In this document: piece after piece, positions 6,633-14,416 of the stretch
How the letters are laid out: each line of letters begins with the position of its first letter
How positions within the stretch are numbered: position 1 is the stretch's first letter
Assembly (NCBI GenBank): GCA_900541855.1
Contig: UQLD01000030.1
Coordinates: 1-17,426, forward strand
Length of the DNA stretch: 17,426 nt
Direction: 5' to 3'
Source: an uncultured Collinsella sp.
Lineage (GTDB): Bacteria > Actinomycetota > Coriobacteriia > Coriobacteriales > Coriobacteriaceae
Notes under the pieces: model-generated
Database searches by the model: none
The model's input: the letters and a program-made list of their open reading frames with translations, nothing else
Told to the model about the DNA's origin: nothing
Program-made: the position numbers and the translations under genes

Positions 6633-8042
6633 TTAGCCGTAGATACGCTGGGGCTGTTCTTCGCCCTTTACGGAGGCTTCGGTCACGATAACCTTGGTGA
6701 CGCCCTCCTCGCTGGGGAGGTCGAACATCGTCTGCTGCAGCACGTCCTCGCAGATGGAGCGCAGGCCGCGGGCGCCAGTCTTGCGAGCGAGCGCCATGCG
6801 GGCGATCTCGTGCAGGGCGGCGTCCTCAAACTCCAGCTCAACGTCCTCGAGCTGGAACATCTTGCGGTACTGACGCACCACGGCGTTCTTGGGCTCGGTC
6901 AGGATCGACACCAGGTCGTCCTCGTCGAGCGCCTGCGTCTGGGTGACGACGGGCGTACGTCCCACAAACTCGGGGATCATGCCAAAGGCGTTGAGGTCCT
7001 GCGGGAGCACCTGGCGCAGCAGGTCGTTCTCGTCGACCGAGGTGGGGCCGGCGATCTCGGAGTTAAATCCCACGCCCTTGTTGCCCACGCGATCGGCGAT
7101 GATCTTGTCCAGACCCACAAAGGCCCCGCCGCAGATAAACAGAATGTTGGTCGTGTCGATCTGCAGCAGCTCCTGTTGAGGATGCTTGCGGCCGCCGGTG
7201 GGCGGAACGCTTGCCACCGTGCCCTCAAGGATCTTAAGCAGCGCCTGCTGAACGCCCTCGCCCGAAACATCGCGGGTGATGGAGAGGTTCTCGGCCTTGC
7301 GGGCGATCTTGTCGATCTCGTCCACATAGATAATGCCGACCTGCGCGCGCTCGATATCGCCATCGGCGGCGTTGATAAGCTTGAGCAGGATGTTCTCCAC
7401 ATCCTCGCCCACGTAACCGGCCTCGGTGAGCGCGGTGGCGTCGGCGATGGCAAACGGCACCTCGAGGATGCGCGCAAGCGTCTGGGCGAGCAGCGTCTTA
7501 CCGGTGCCGGTGGGACCGAGCAGCAAAATGTTGGACTTGGCGAGCTCCACCTCGTCCATATCATCGTCGAGCTGCGAGTCCAAGCCGTCGTCAAAGGCCG
7601 AAAGCGCAGCGCCGCCCTCGATGACGCGGCGGTAATGGTTGTACACGGCAACCGACATGGCGCGCTTGGCGTCCTCCTGGCCCATAACATAGGCCGAAAG
7701 CTCGTCATAGATCTCGTGCGGCGTCGGCACATGCGTAATGACCTGACGGGCGTCGTCCTCAAGCTCAAAGCCCTCGGCCTCGGGATCCATGGCAGGCTGC
7801 CCGGCAGCCTGGCCGTGATCGTTGAGGAAGCCCGGCAGCTTACCATTACGGGCAGCGTCCATAAAGTCCGAAGCCAGCGACTCCTCCAGAATCTCGGAAC
7901 AGGCGGCGACGCACTCGTCACAGATAAAGATGTTGGTCGGACCCTTTACAAGGCGACGAACCTGGCCCTGCTCTTTTCCGCAGAAGGAGCAGCGGATGGG
8001 GTTGCCGTTCTCGTCAAAGTTGTCCTGCATGTTACCGGCCAT
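6633..8042 (-). CDS. clpX: ATP-dependent Clp protease ATP-binding subunit ClpX
   Basis: A 469-residue AAA+ unfoldase that feeds substrates to ClpP. The N-terminal zinc-binding domain has C18-x2-C21 and C41-x2-C44. The Walker A motif GPTGTGKT lies at 176-183, the pore-loop GYVG at 209-212, Walker B IIYVDEID at 237-244, the RKH loop at 285-287, and the sensor-2 region GARG at 423-426. It is longer than the typical 420-430 residues because of an extended linker (about 55-100) and an acidic insertion (about 143-168) before Walker A. The start codon lies one base after the clpP stop, with AAGGA inside the clpP end as ribosome binding site, so the two are translationally linked. Confidence 0.97.
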   Translation of the reverse strand: MAGNMQDNFDENGNPIRCSFCGKEQGQVRRLVKGPTNIFICDECVAACSEILEESLASDFMDAARNGKLPGFLNDHGQAAGQPAMDPEAEGFELEDDARQVITHVPTPHEIYDELSAYVMGQEDAKRAMSVAVYNHYRRVIEGGAALSAFDDGLDSQLDDDMDEVELAKSNILLLGPTGTGKTLLAQTLARILEVPFAIADATALTEAGYVGEDVENILLKLINAADGDIERAQVGIIYVDEIDKIARKAENLSITRDVSGEGVQQALLKILEGTVASVPPTGGRKHPQQELLQIDTTNILFICGGAFVGLDKIIADRVGNKGVGFNSEIAGPTSVDENDLLRQVLPQDLNAFGMIPEFVGRTPVVTQTQALDEDDLVSILTEPKNAVVRQYRKMFQLEDVELEFEDAALHEIARMALARKTGARGLRSICEDVLQQTMFDLPSEEGVTKVIVTEASVKGEEQPQRIYG

Positions 8043-8043
8043 C

Positions 8044-8664
8044 CTAGGCGTCCTTCGCGGCGAGATCGCGCGAGGTGACGATACGGTCGATCAGGCCGTA
8101 GTCGAGGGCCTCGGCAGCGGTCAGGTAGTTGTCACGCTCGGTGTCGGCCTGGACCTTCTCGATGGGCTGGCCCGAGGCGTCGGACAGGATCTGGTTGAGC
8201 TCGCGGCGAGTCTTCTTGATCTCCTCGGCCACGATCTCGATCTCGGTCTGCTGACCCTGGGCACCGCCGCTGGGCTGGTGAATCATGACCTTGGAGTGCG
8301 GCAGGCAGAAGCGCTTGCCCTTGGCGCCGGCCGAAAGCAGCACGGCGGCCATGGACGCGGCCATACCGACGCAGATGGTGGAGACCTGCGGCTTAATGAA
8401 GTTCATGGTGTCAAGAATCGCCAGGCCGGAGTAGACCTCACCACCGGGCGAATTGATGTAGAGCGAGATATCCTTCTCGGCATCCTGGCTCTCAAGATGC
8501 AGCAGCTGGGCAACGACCAGATTGGCGCTGACGGAGTTGATCTCCTCGCCCAAGAAGATGATGCGGTCGTTGAGCAGGCGCGAATAGATATCGTAGCTGC
8601 GCTCGCCGCGCGGCGTCTGCTCGATAACGTATGGCACGAGGGCGGAATCGAACTTAGCGATCAT
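8044..8664 (-). CDS. clpP: ATP-dependent Clp protease proteolytic subunit ClpP
   Basis: A 206-residue serine protease that forms the tetradecameric Clp chamber. The catalytic triad is visible as S104 (GMAASMAA), H129 (VMIHQPSGG) and D178 (ERDNYLTA). Length is normal. Several in-frame ATGs lie close together. The one at 8664 (MIAKFDS) is preferred because GGAG lies 6 nt upstream. ATGs at 8670 and 8676 and a TTG at 8694 are alternatives. It is cotranscribed with clpX and follows tig after a spacer containing a hairpin. Confidence 0.96.
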   Translation of the reverse strand: MIAKFDSALVPYVIEQTPRGERSYDIYSRLLNDRIIFLGEEINSVSANLVVAQLLHLESQDAEKDISLYINSPGGEVYSGLAILDTMNFIKPQVSTICVGMAASMAAVLLSAGAKGKRFCLPHSKVMIHQPSGGAQGQQTEIEIVAEEIKKTRRELNQILSDASGQPIEKVQADTERDNYLTAAEALDYGLIDRIVTSRDLAAKDA

Positions 8665-8710
8665 ACGCATCTCCATTTCTCTCTTGCGGACCAAATTGGT
8701 TCTAGATAAA

Positions 8711-8751
8711 CGTACGGTGCCCGCATGCTATGCATTGGCTGGCACCGTACG
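8711..8751 (-). terminator. Hairpin between tig and clpP
   Basis: CGTACGGTGCC (8711-8721) and GGCACCGTACG (8741-8751) are perfectly complementary over 11 bp, with a 19-nt loop that can itself pair (GCAT/ATGC). On the - strand it is followed by TTTATCT, a poor U-tract. It may be a weak or partial terminator that sets the tig to clpPX ratio, or a processing site. Confidence 0.5.
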
Positions 8752-8827
8752 AAGCAACCGGATAACCGGCTTATAACTTTACCCCATCACGGGCGCGTGC
8801 ATGCGCTCGCGGGCAAGGTGGCGAGAA

Positions 8828-10126
8828 TTACTCGGCGTCCTTGGCGGTCTCGTCGACCTCGGTCACCTTGGCGTTCTCGACCAAGTGGTCGACGGCCTTG
8901 GAGCGACGGATGGACTCGCGGACGGCAGGCATGCGGCCATCGGCGATGAACTCGGCCTTGGAAGCCTCGACGTCCTTGACGCCGGCCTTCTCGAACTCGG
9001 CGTTGATGTCGTCCTCGGTGACCTCAATCTTGAGCTCGCGGGCGAGGGCGTCGAGAGCCAGGGACTCACGGGCAACGTCGTTGGCCTGCTTGTGCAGGTC
9101 GCCGATGAACTGCTCCATGGTCAGGCCGGAAGCCGGCAGCCAGGTGTCCAGGGTCATGCCGCGGGCAGCGAGGTTGGACAGGAAGTTCTGGCCAAGTTCC
9201 TCAAAGACGGACTGCTCGTAGTCGGCGTCCATCTCGTCGAGCTGCAGGCGCTCGGCGAGAGCGGAGACGCAACGGTTCTCCTTCTCGGCCGGGAGGCGGG
9301 AAGCCTTGTCCTGCTCGATCTCGATCTTGATGGCGTCGCGCATAGCGTCGATGCTGTCGAAGCCAAAGTCGGACTTGACGAGCTCGTCGGTGAGCTCGGG
9401 GGTGTTGCGGACCTTGATGCCCTTGACGGTGACCTCGACGGTGTGGGTCTCGGCCTCCTCGCCCTCCTCGACCTCGTCGGTCCAGGTGACGGACTTGACG
9501 TCGCCAACGTTGGCGCCGATCAGGGCCTCGTTGAACTCAGCGGGGTTGCTGTCGCTACCGGCGATGAGCATGCGGCCCTCGGCGGCGAAGTTGTCGGCGT
9601 TCTCGACGGCCTTGAGGTCGACGGTGACGTAATCCTCGGCCTCGACGGCGCGACCCTCGACGTCCTCGAAGGTGGCACGGTAGTTGAGGAGCATCTCGAC
9701 CTGGTTGTTGATCTCGGACTCGGTGACCTCCGCAGGGGGCATCTCGATCTCGACAGCGTCGAAGGAGGAGAGCTCAGCAGCAGGACGCAGGGAGAACTCG
9801 ACGGTGTAGGTGTAGTCCTCGTGATCCTTGGCGAGGTCGAGCTCCTTGTAGTCACCGTTCTTGGTGGGGACGATGTCCAGCTCGTTGAGGACGGCGGGCT
9901 CGTTGGCGGCGATAAGGTCGTTGGTGGCCTGAGCGAGGGTAGCCTCGGCGCCAAGAGCGGAGTCGATGACCGGACGGGGGGCCTTGCCGGCACGGAAGCC
10001 CGGGAAGCGGTACTTCTTGGCGGTGTCCTTGTAAGCCTTCTTAATCGCGGCGTCGACGTCGGCGGCCGGGATGGTGACCGTAGCGGTGAGCTTGGCGTCC
10101 TTGACGTCAGAAGCGGTGATGTTCAA
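8828..10126 (-). CDS. tig: Trigger factor, ribosome-associated chaperone and prolyl isomerase
   Basis: A 432-residue three-domain chaperone that binds nascent chains at the ribosome exit. The ribosome-docking signature GFRAGKAP lies at about residues 43-50. An FKBP-like domain occupies roughly 150-245, and a helical C-terminal substrate-binding domain follows with an acidic tail. I place the start at TTG 10126 (MNITASDVK) because AGGAGG at 10138-10133 gives 6-nt spacing. A GTG at 10129 is possible. The ATG at 10141 would put AGGAGG inside codons 2-3 and is less likely. The open frame continues upstream through tRNA-Leu, which is clearly not coding. It lies upstream of clpP-clpX, the usual bacterial arrangement. 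Confidence 0.95.
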   Translation of the reverse strand: MNITASDVKDAKLTATVTIPAADVDAAIKKAYKDTAKKYRFPGFRAGKAPRPVIDSALGAEATLAQATNDLIAANEPAVLNELDIVPTKNGDYKELDLAKDHEDYTYTVEFSLRPAAELSSFDAVEIEMPPAEVTESEINNQVEMLLNYRATFEDVEGRAVEAEDYVTVDLKAVENADNFAAEGRMLIAGSDSNPAEFNEALIGANVGDVKSVTWTDEVEEGEEAETHTVEVTVKGIKVRNTPELTDELVKSDFGFDSIDAMRDAIKIEIEQDKASRLPAEKENRCVSALAERLQLDEMDADYEQSVFEELGQNFLSNLAARGMTLDTWLPASGLTMEQFIGDLHKQANDVARESLALDALARELKIEVTEDDINAEFEKAGVKDVEASKAEFIADGRMPAVRESIRRSKAVDHLVENAKVTEVDETAKDAE

Positions 10127-10216
10127 CACGTTCCTCCTCATACTGCCCAGCTTATCTGAGGTGCTGGTACCTTTATGCAACAAGCGTCGCGAGGGCATAA
10201 GCCGACGCGGGTGCGT

Positions 10217-10300
10217 TGGTGCGGGCGAAAGGACTCGAACCTTCACGGGAATCCCACCAGAACCTAAATCTGGCGCGTCTACCAATTCCGCCACGCCCGC
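10217..10300 (-). tRNA. tRNA-Leu (anticodon UAG)
   Basis: The acceptor 5' strand GCGGGCG begins at 10300 and pairs with 10221-10227. TGGCGGAATTGGTAGACGC gives the leucine-type D arm. The anticodon loop TTTAGGT with stem CCAGA/TCTGG gives UAG. A long variable arm (TGGGATTCCCGT) marks a class II tRNA. GGTTCGAGTCC forms the T arm, and CCA is encoded (10219-10217). It lies about 90 nt upstream of the tig start on the same strand. Confidence 0.96.
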
Positions 10301-10386
10301 ATGAGCGCACAGACTAGGAATGATAGCAGATACGAACGGCAAGCGCACGCACACCTTTTACAGGCTCACGACCTCACCACGAGTGC

Positions 10387-10411
10387 AAAAGGCGGGACGA
10401 GTTGCCCCGCC
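10387..10411 (-). terminator. Terminator of the molybdenum hydroxylase operon
   Basis: On the - strand GGCGGG (10411-10406) pairs with CCCGCC (10396-10391) around the loop GCAACTCGT, followed by TTTTG. It lies about 30 nt past the stop codon of the large hydroxylase subunit. Confidence 0.75.
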
Positions 10412-10440
10412 CCGCCAATTACGACTTGTTCGCTGACCTG

Positions 10441-13272
10441 TTACTCCCCCAGCAGGGCCTTCTCGGGCGTGATGGGCAGCGAGCGCACCTGGTGGCCGGT
10501 GGCGTGCGCCACGGCCGAGGCAACGGCGGCGAGCGGCGTGTTGATGACGACCTCGCCGATCGACTTGGCGCCAAACGGGCCCGTCGGCTCGTAGCTCGGC
10601 TCAAATGCCACGCGAATGCTGCCGATATCCAGGCGCGTGGGCAGCTTGTAGCTCATAAAGTTGCCGGTGCGCAGGCGGCCGCGGTCATCGTGCTCGACGA
10701 TCTCGTAGAGCGCGTGACCGATGCCCTGGGCAATGCCGCCCTCGGCCTGGACGCGCGCGAGCGCCTCGTTGATCACGGTGCCGCAATCGACGGCCGCCGC
10801 GTAGTCCACCACGGTCACCTTGCCGGTGGCCTTGTCGACCTCGACCTCGGCAATGCCGGCCATAAACGGCGGAGGCGAAACGGGCAGGCAGGCAGAGGCA
10901 TGCGAGGTGAGCGCGTCGCCGCCCGCGATGTTCTTGACGCACAGGTTGGCAAAGTCGCGCAGCGTGAGGTAGCGGTTCTGCTCGCGCGCGGCACGCTCGT
11001 CGGACAGGCGCACGTACTGACCATCAAAGACCACATCGGCGGCGTCCACGTCCCACATCTGGGCGGCCTTGGCGCAGATCTTCTCGCGCAGCTCGGTCGC
11101 GGCATTCTTGGCTGCAAGGCCCGTCACGTACGTACCCGAGCTCGCGTACGAGCCGGCGTCAAACGGCGACACGTCGGTGTCCACGCCGCGCACCACGATA
11201 AGCGAGCTCTCCACGCCCAGCTCCTCGGCGGCAATCTGCGCCAGAATCGTGTCGACGCCCATGCCGTTATCGGTGGCGCCGGTGCCGATGGTAATGAAGC
11301 CGTCCTCTTCAAGGCGCATGTCGATGCCGGCGATATCCACATTGGAGATACCCGAGCCCTGCATGGTGAGCGCACAGCCCAGGGCGCGCACGCGGTCGCC
11401 CAGGTCCACGGCCAGCGGCTTGTCGCGCCAGCCGATCATGTCCATCGCGCGCAGCAGGCAGCGGTCGAGCGCGCAGGCGTTGAGCTTCTCGTTGTAGTAC
11501 TGCGGCATGACCTCGCCCTCGTGCACGATGTTCTTAAGGCGCAAGTCGGCGGGATCCATGTGCAGCATGTCGGCGAGCTCGTTGACGGCGCTCTCCACGG
11601 CAAACTGGCCCTGGGTGGCACCGTAGCCGCGATACGCGCCGCCGCGGTTGGTATTGGTGTAGACGGCGTCCCAGCTAAAGCGGCTCGCCTTCACATGGTT
11701 GTAGATGGGCAGGCTCTTGTGGCCCGAAAGGCCGATCGTCGTGGTGGCATGCTCGCCATAGGCGCCGGCGTTGGACAGCGTATGTAGGTCGATGGCCGTG
11801 ATGGTGCCGTCGTTCATGGCGCCCAACTTGACGGTCATCTGCATCTGATGTCGCGAGTTGCCCGCGGTGATGGTCTCCTCGCGGGTGTAGCAGCAGTAGC
11901 TCGGACGACCGGTCTGCTGGGTCACGAACGCCACGAAGATCTCGCAGCAGCCCGTCTGCTTGGAGCCAAAGCCGCCGCCGATGCGCGGCTTAATGACCTG
12001 CACCTGCGACTGCGGGATATCGAGCGACTGCGCGACCATGCGGCGCACGTGGAAGGGCACCTGCGTGGAGGTGGTCACCGAGATACGCCCAAACGCGTCG
12101 GTCGTCGCGAAGGCGCGGAAGGTTTCCATGGGCGCGGTCTGCGTGGCCTGGCTGGTGTAGGTGCGGGTGAACACGATGTCGCTCTGGGCGAACGCCTCGT
12201 CAAGGTTGCCAAAATCGCTGGTACCGCTGCACACCAGGTTGCGGGACACGTCGCCGCCCTGCGGGAACATAAAGGTCACGTCGCCCTCGGGGTGGACCAC
12301 GATGTCGTTATCGAGCGCCTGGGTAAAGTCGAGCAGCGGCTCGAGCACCTCGTAGTCGACCTTGATGAGCTTGAGTGCCTTGTCGGCGGCCTCCTCGGTC
12401 TCGGCGGCGACAATCGCCACCTCCTCGTTTTGGTAGCGCACGAGGTTCTCGAGAATCAGGCGGTCGTAGGGACTCGGCTGCGGATAGCTCTGACCGGCGA
12501 TGGTAAAGCGGCGCTGGGGCACGTCCTCGTAGGTGTAGACGCCCACCACGCCGGGCACCTTCAGTGCGCGCGACGTATCGATGGAGCAAATCTTGGCGCG
12601 GGCATAGGGGCTGCGCTTGAGTTTGACGATGAGCGCACCGGCAGGTACCAGGTCGCCCGTGTAGACGGGACGACCCTCGAGCAGTGCCTTCGAGTCCTTC
12701 TTGGGCTGCTTGTGGGTAATCTGCTTGTATGCGACACCATCGGAGCTGGTGTTATTGACCGGCAGTTCGGGCATCTCAAAGCCCACCTGCACGCCGGACT
12801 CATTGAGAAAGCGGACGATGGCGCGCAGCTGACTCTCGTAGCCGCTGCAACGGCAGAGGTTGCCGGCGAGCTGGCGCGAGAGTTCCTCGCGCGTGGCGAC
12901 GAGGCTCGGGTCCTCCTTGGCGGCGCGGGCAAGCGCCAGCACGTTCATGATAAGGCCGGGGGCGCAAAAACCGCACTGCTCGGCACCTTCGGCAGCCATC
13001 GCGCGGGCCAGTGCCTCGGACTCGGCTTTGAGGCCTTCGAGCGTGGTGATGGTGTGGCCCTCGACGCGAGCGGCGGGAACCGAGCAACTCAGCACCGGGT
13101 CGCCGTCGAGCCACACCGTGCACAGGCCGCAGTTGGTGGTCTCACAGGCGCAGCGCACCGACGCACAGCCCTGCTCGCGCAGCAGTGCAAAGAGCATGGT
13201 GTCGGGGGCAATCTGAACCTTGACCTTGCGGCCGTTGAGCGTAAAGGAAAGATCGATGAGTTTGGCAGCCAT
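10441..13272 (-). CDS. Xanthine dehydrogenase-family hydroxylase, fused [2Fe-2S] and molybdopterin subunit (XdhD-like)
   Basis: A 943-residue molybdenum hydroxylase. A plant-type [2Fe-2S] domain comes first, with ligands C43, C48, C51 and C63. A second [2Fe-2S] domain follows with C100-x2-C103 and C140-x-C142. The aldehyde/xanthine dehydrogenase and molybdopterin domains occupy about 195-943, with GGGFGSKQ and RGYGATQGQ typical of cofactor binding. The likely catalytic glutamate is E907 in FGAKSIGE. This iron-sulfur-first fusion of about 950 residues, with a separate FAD subunit, matches the XdhD/YgfN type and proposed selenium-dependent hydroxylases. The ATG overlaps the TAA of the FAD gene (TAATG), with GAGGTG as ribosome binding site, so the two are translationally coupled. 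The substrate is unknown: a purine or another N-heterocycle is likely. Confidence 0.92.
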   Translation of the reverse strand: MAAKLIDLSFTLNGRKVKVQIAPDTMLFALLREQGCASVRCACETTNCGLCTVWLDGDPVLSCSVPAARVEGHTITTLEGLKAESEALARAMAAEGAEQCGFCAPGLIMNVLALARAAKEDPSLVATREELSRQLAGNLCRCSGYESQLRAIVRFLNESGVQVGFEMPELPVNNTSSDGVAYKQITHKQPKKDSKALLEGRPVYTGDLVPAGALIVKLKRSPYARAKICSIDTSRALKVPGVVGVYTYEDVPQRRFTIAGQSYPQPSPYDRLILENLVRYQNEEVAIVAAETEEAADKALKLIKVDYEVLEPLLDFTQALDNDIVVHPEGDVTFMFPQGGDVSRNLVCSGTSDFGNLDEAFAQSDIVFTRTYTSQATQTAPMETFRAFATTDAFGRISVTTSTQVPFHVRRMVAQSLDIPQSQVQVIKPRIGGGFGSKQTGCCEIFVAFVTQQTGRPSYCCYTREETITAGNSRHQMQMTVKLGAMNDGTITAIDLHTLSNAGAYGEHATTTIGLSGHKSLPIYNHVKASRFSWDAVYTNTNRGGAYRGYGATQGQFAVESAVNELADMLHMDPADLRLKNIVHEGEVMPQYYNEKLNACALDRCLLRAMDMIGWRDKPLAVDLGDRVRALGCALTMQGSGISNVDIAGIDMRLEEDGFITIGTGATDNGMGVDTILAQIAAEELGVESSLIVVRGVDTDVSPFDAGSYASSGTYVTGLAAKNAATELREKICAKAAQMWDVDAADVVFDGQYVRLSDERAAREQNRYLTLRDFANLCVKNIAGGDALTSHASACLPVSPPPFMAGIAEVEVDKATGKVTVVDYAAAVDCGTVINEALARVQAEGGIAQGIGHALYEIVEHDDRGRLRTGNFMSYKLPTRLDIGSIRVAFEPSYEPTGPFGAKSIGEVVINTPLAAVASAVAHATGHQVRSLPITPEKALLGE

Positions 13273-14186
13273 TAGCACACCTCGCTAGAATCGACGCCGG
13301 GCACGCGGCGGCAGGAATACTCGTCCGTGGCAAACTTAGGCACTTGCACGGTCTCGAGCTCGCGGGCAAGCGCGGCCGAAAGCTCAATGCCGGCGGCGCG
13401 GCGCACAGCCTGGATGGCGAGCGGGGCCGAGATGCGGCGGCGGTAGTCTGCCGAGCCCCACAGGTTGGTGCCGTAGCTCAGCGCGCGCACGGATGCGGCC
13501 AGGGCGCGAAGCTCGTCCTCGGAAGGTTGCTCGTTCACCAGACCGCATGCCTCGCCCTGCAGCAGGGTCGCACGCAGCGGACGGGCACCCACGGTGACAT
13601 GCCAGGAGCCGTCCCACCAGGCGGCGGTAACGTTCAGCGAGGGGAAGTCGGTCGCGGCCTTGCGCACGGCCTCATAGCTGGCACGGTAATCGTGCTTGAC
13701 GACCACCACGTGCTCGATCACGTCGCGCACATAGCCCATGTCCGCGAACTCGGCGAGCGGCACGCGGCCGGCGCCCGTCAACTCAACATAGGAATCGAGC
13801 GCGAGAAAGGCGGAGAGAACGTCCGAGAAGCCAAAGCGGCCGTAGATGCTGCCGCCCACCGTGGCGGTATTGCGCAGCTGCACGCCCACGATGTCGTGGA
13901 CAGCGAACTCAAAGACATTGTTGACAAGCGCGTTGAGCCCGGCATGACGCTCGAGCTGACGCAGGGTGCACATGGCGCCGATGCGAAATTCGGTCTCGGT
14001 CTCCTCGATCTGATCGAGTCCGCAGGCCGAAAGGTCAATCGCCGTCGCCACGCGACGCGAACCCAGGCGCATCCAGATGCCGCCGCCCACAATCTTGTTG
14101 TTGCGGTTCTTCTGTAAGAGCTCATAGGCTTCGGCCGCGTTTCCAACACGGACGTAGGTACCGAACTTGAGCACGTTCTCCCCCAT
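13272..14186 (-). CDS. FAD-binding subunit of the molybdenum hydroxylase (YgfM/CoxM-like)
   Basis: A 304-residue flavin subunit that passes electrons from the [2Fe-2S] centres to an acceptor. It has the FAD_binding_5 layout: IVGGGIWMRLGSR at about 32-44 and the second FAD motif NTATVGGSIYGRFGFSD at 106-122. A CO dehydrogenase flavoprotein C-terminal-like domain lies near 155-265. The ATG at 14186 lacks a well-spaced Shine-Dalgarno. A GTG at 14174 (giving MLKFGTYVR), preceded by GGGGGAG, matches where family members usually begin and may be the true start. It is the first gene of a two-gene operon with the Fe-S/Mo subunit. No separate Fe-S gene is needed, since those domains are fused in the partner. 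Confidence 0.9.
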   Translation of the reverse strand: MGENVLKFGTYVRVGNAAEAYELLQKNRNNKIVGGGIWMRLGSRRVATAIDLSACGLDQIEETETEFRIGAMCTLRQLERHAGLNALVNNVFEFAVHDIVGVQLRNTATVGGSIYGRFGFSDVLSAFLALDSYVELTGAGRVPLAEFADMGYVRDVIEHVVVVKHDYRASYEAVRKAATDFPSLNVTAAWWDGSWHVTVGARPLRATLLQGEACGLVNEQPSEDELRALAASVRALSYGTNLWGSADYRRRISAPLAIQAVRRAAGIELSAALARELETVQVPKFATDEYSCRRVPGVDSSEVC

Positions 14187-14266
14187 CTCTTCACTTGTCC
14201 AGTACTTTTAAGTGTACCAAACGAGGGGCCGCACACCGTTTTAGGACAAAATCCACCCACCCATCC

Positions 14267-14339
14267 ATAACTTGCGGTGATATACGGACTGATTAGCCGT
14301 TCTGGGACGCTAAACAGTCCGTATTTCACCGCAAGTTAT
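14267..14339. repeat. Inverted repeat, TTGCGGTGA family, copy 3
   Basis: Arms 14267-14291 and 14315-14339 pair at 24 of 25 positions. The ends read CTTGCGGTGATATACGGACTG, almost the same as copy 2. The loop contains an inner TTAGC/GCTAA stem. It lies between the gdhA terminator and the start of the FAD-subunit gene, within or just upstream of its promoter region. Confidence 0.88.
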
Positions 14340-14356
14340 GAGGAGTCCTCTGGGAT

Positions 14357-14390
14357 AGAAAAGGCTCCCAGCCGGAATAGCTGGGAGCCT
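14357..14390 (-). terminator. Intrinsic terminator of gdhA
   Basis: On the - strand AGGCTCCCAGC (14390-14380) pairs perfectly with GCTGGGAGCCT (14372-14362) around a 7-nt loop, followed by TTTTC. It lies 27 nt past the gdhA stop and isolates gdhA from the hydroxylase operon. Confidence 0.93.
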
Positions 14391-14416
14391 CATCACATGC
14401 TATATCGAGCGAAGAT

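Noticed and set aside
10142..10354. N-terminal extension of trigger factor
   Set aside because: It reads through tRNA-Leu. The family N-terminus begins at NITASDVK.
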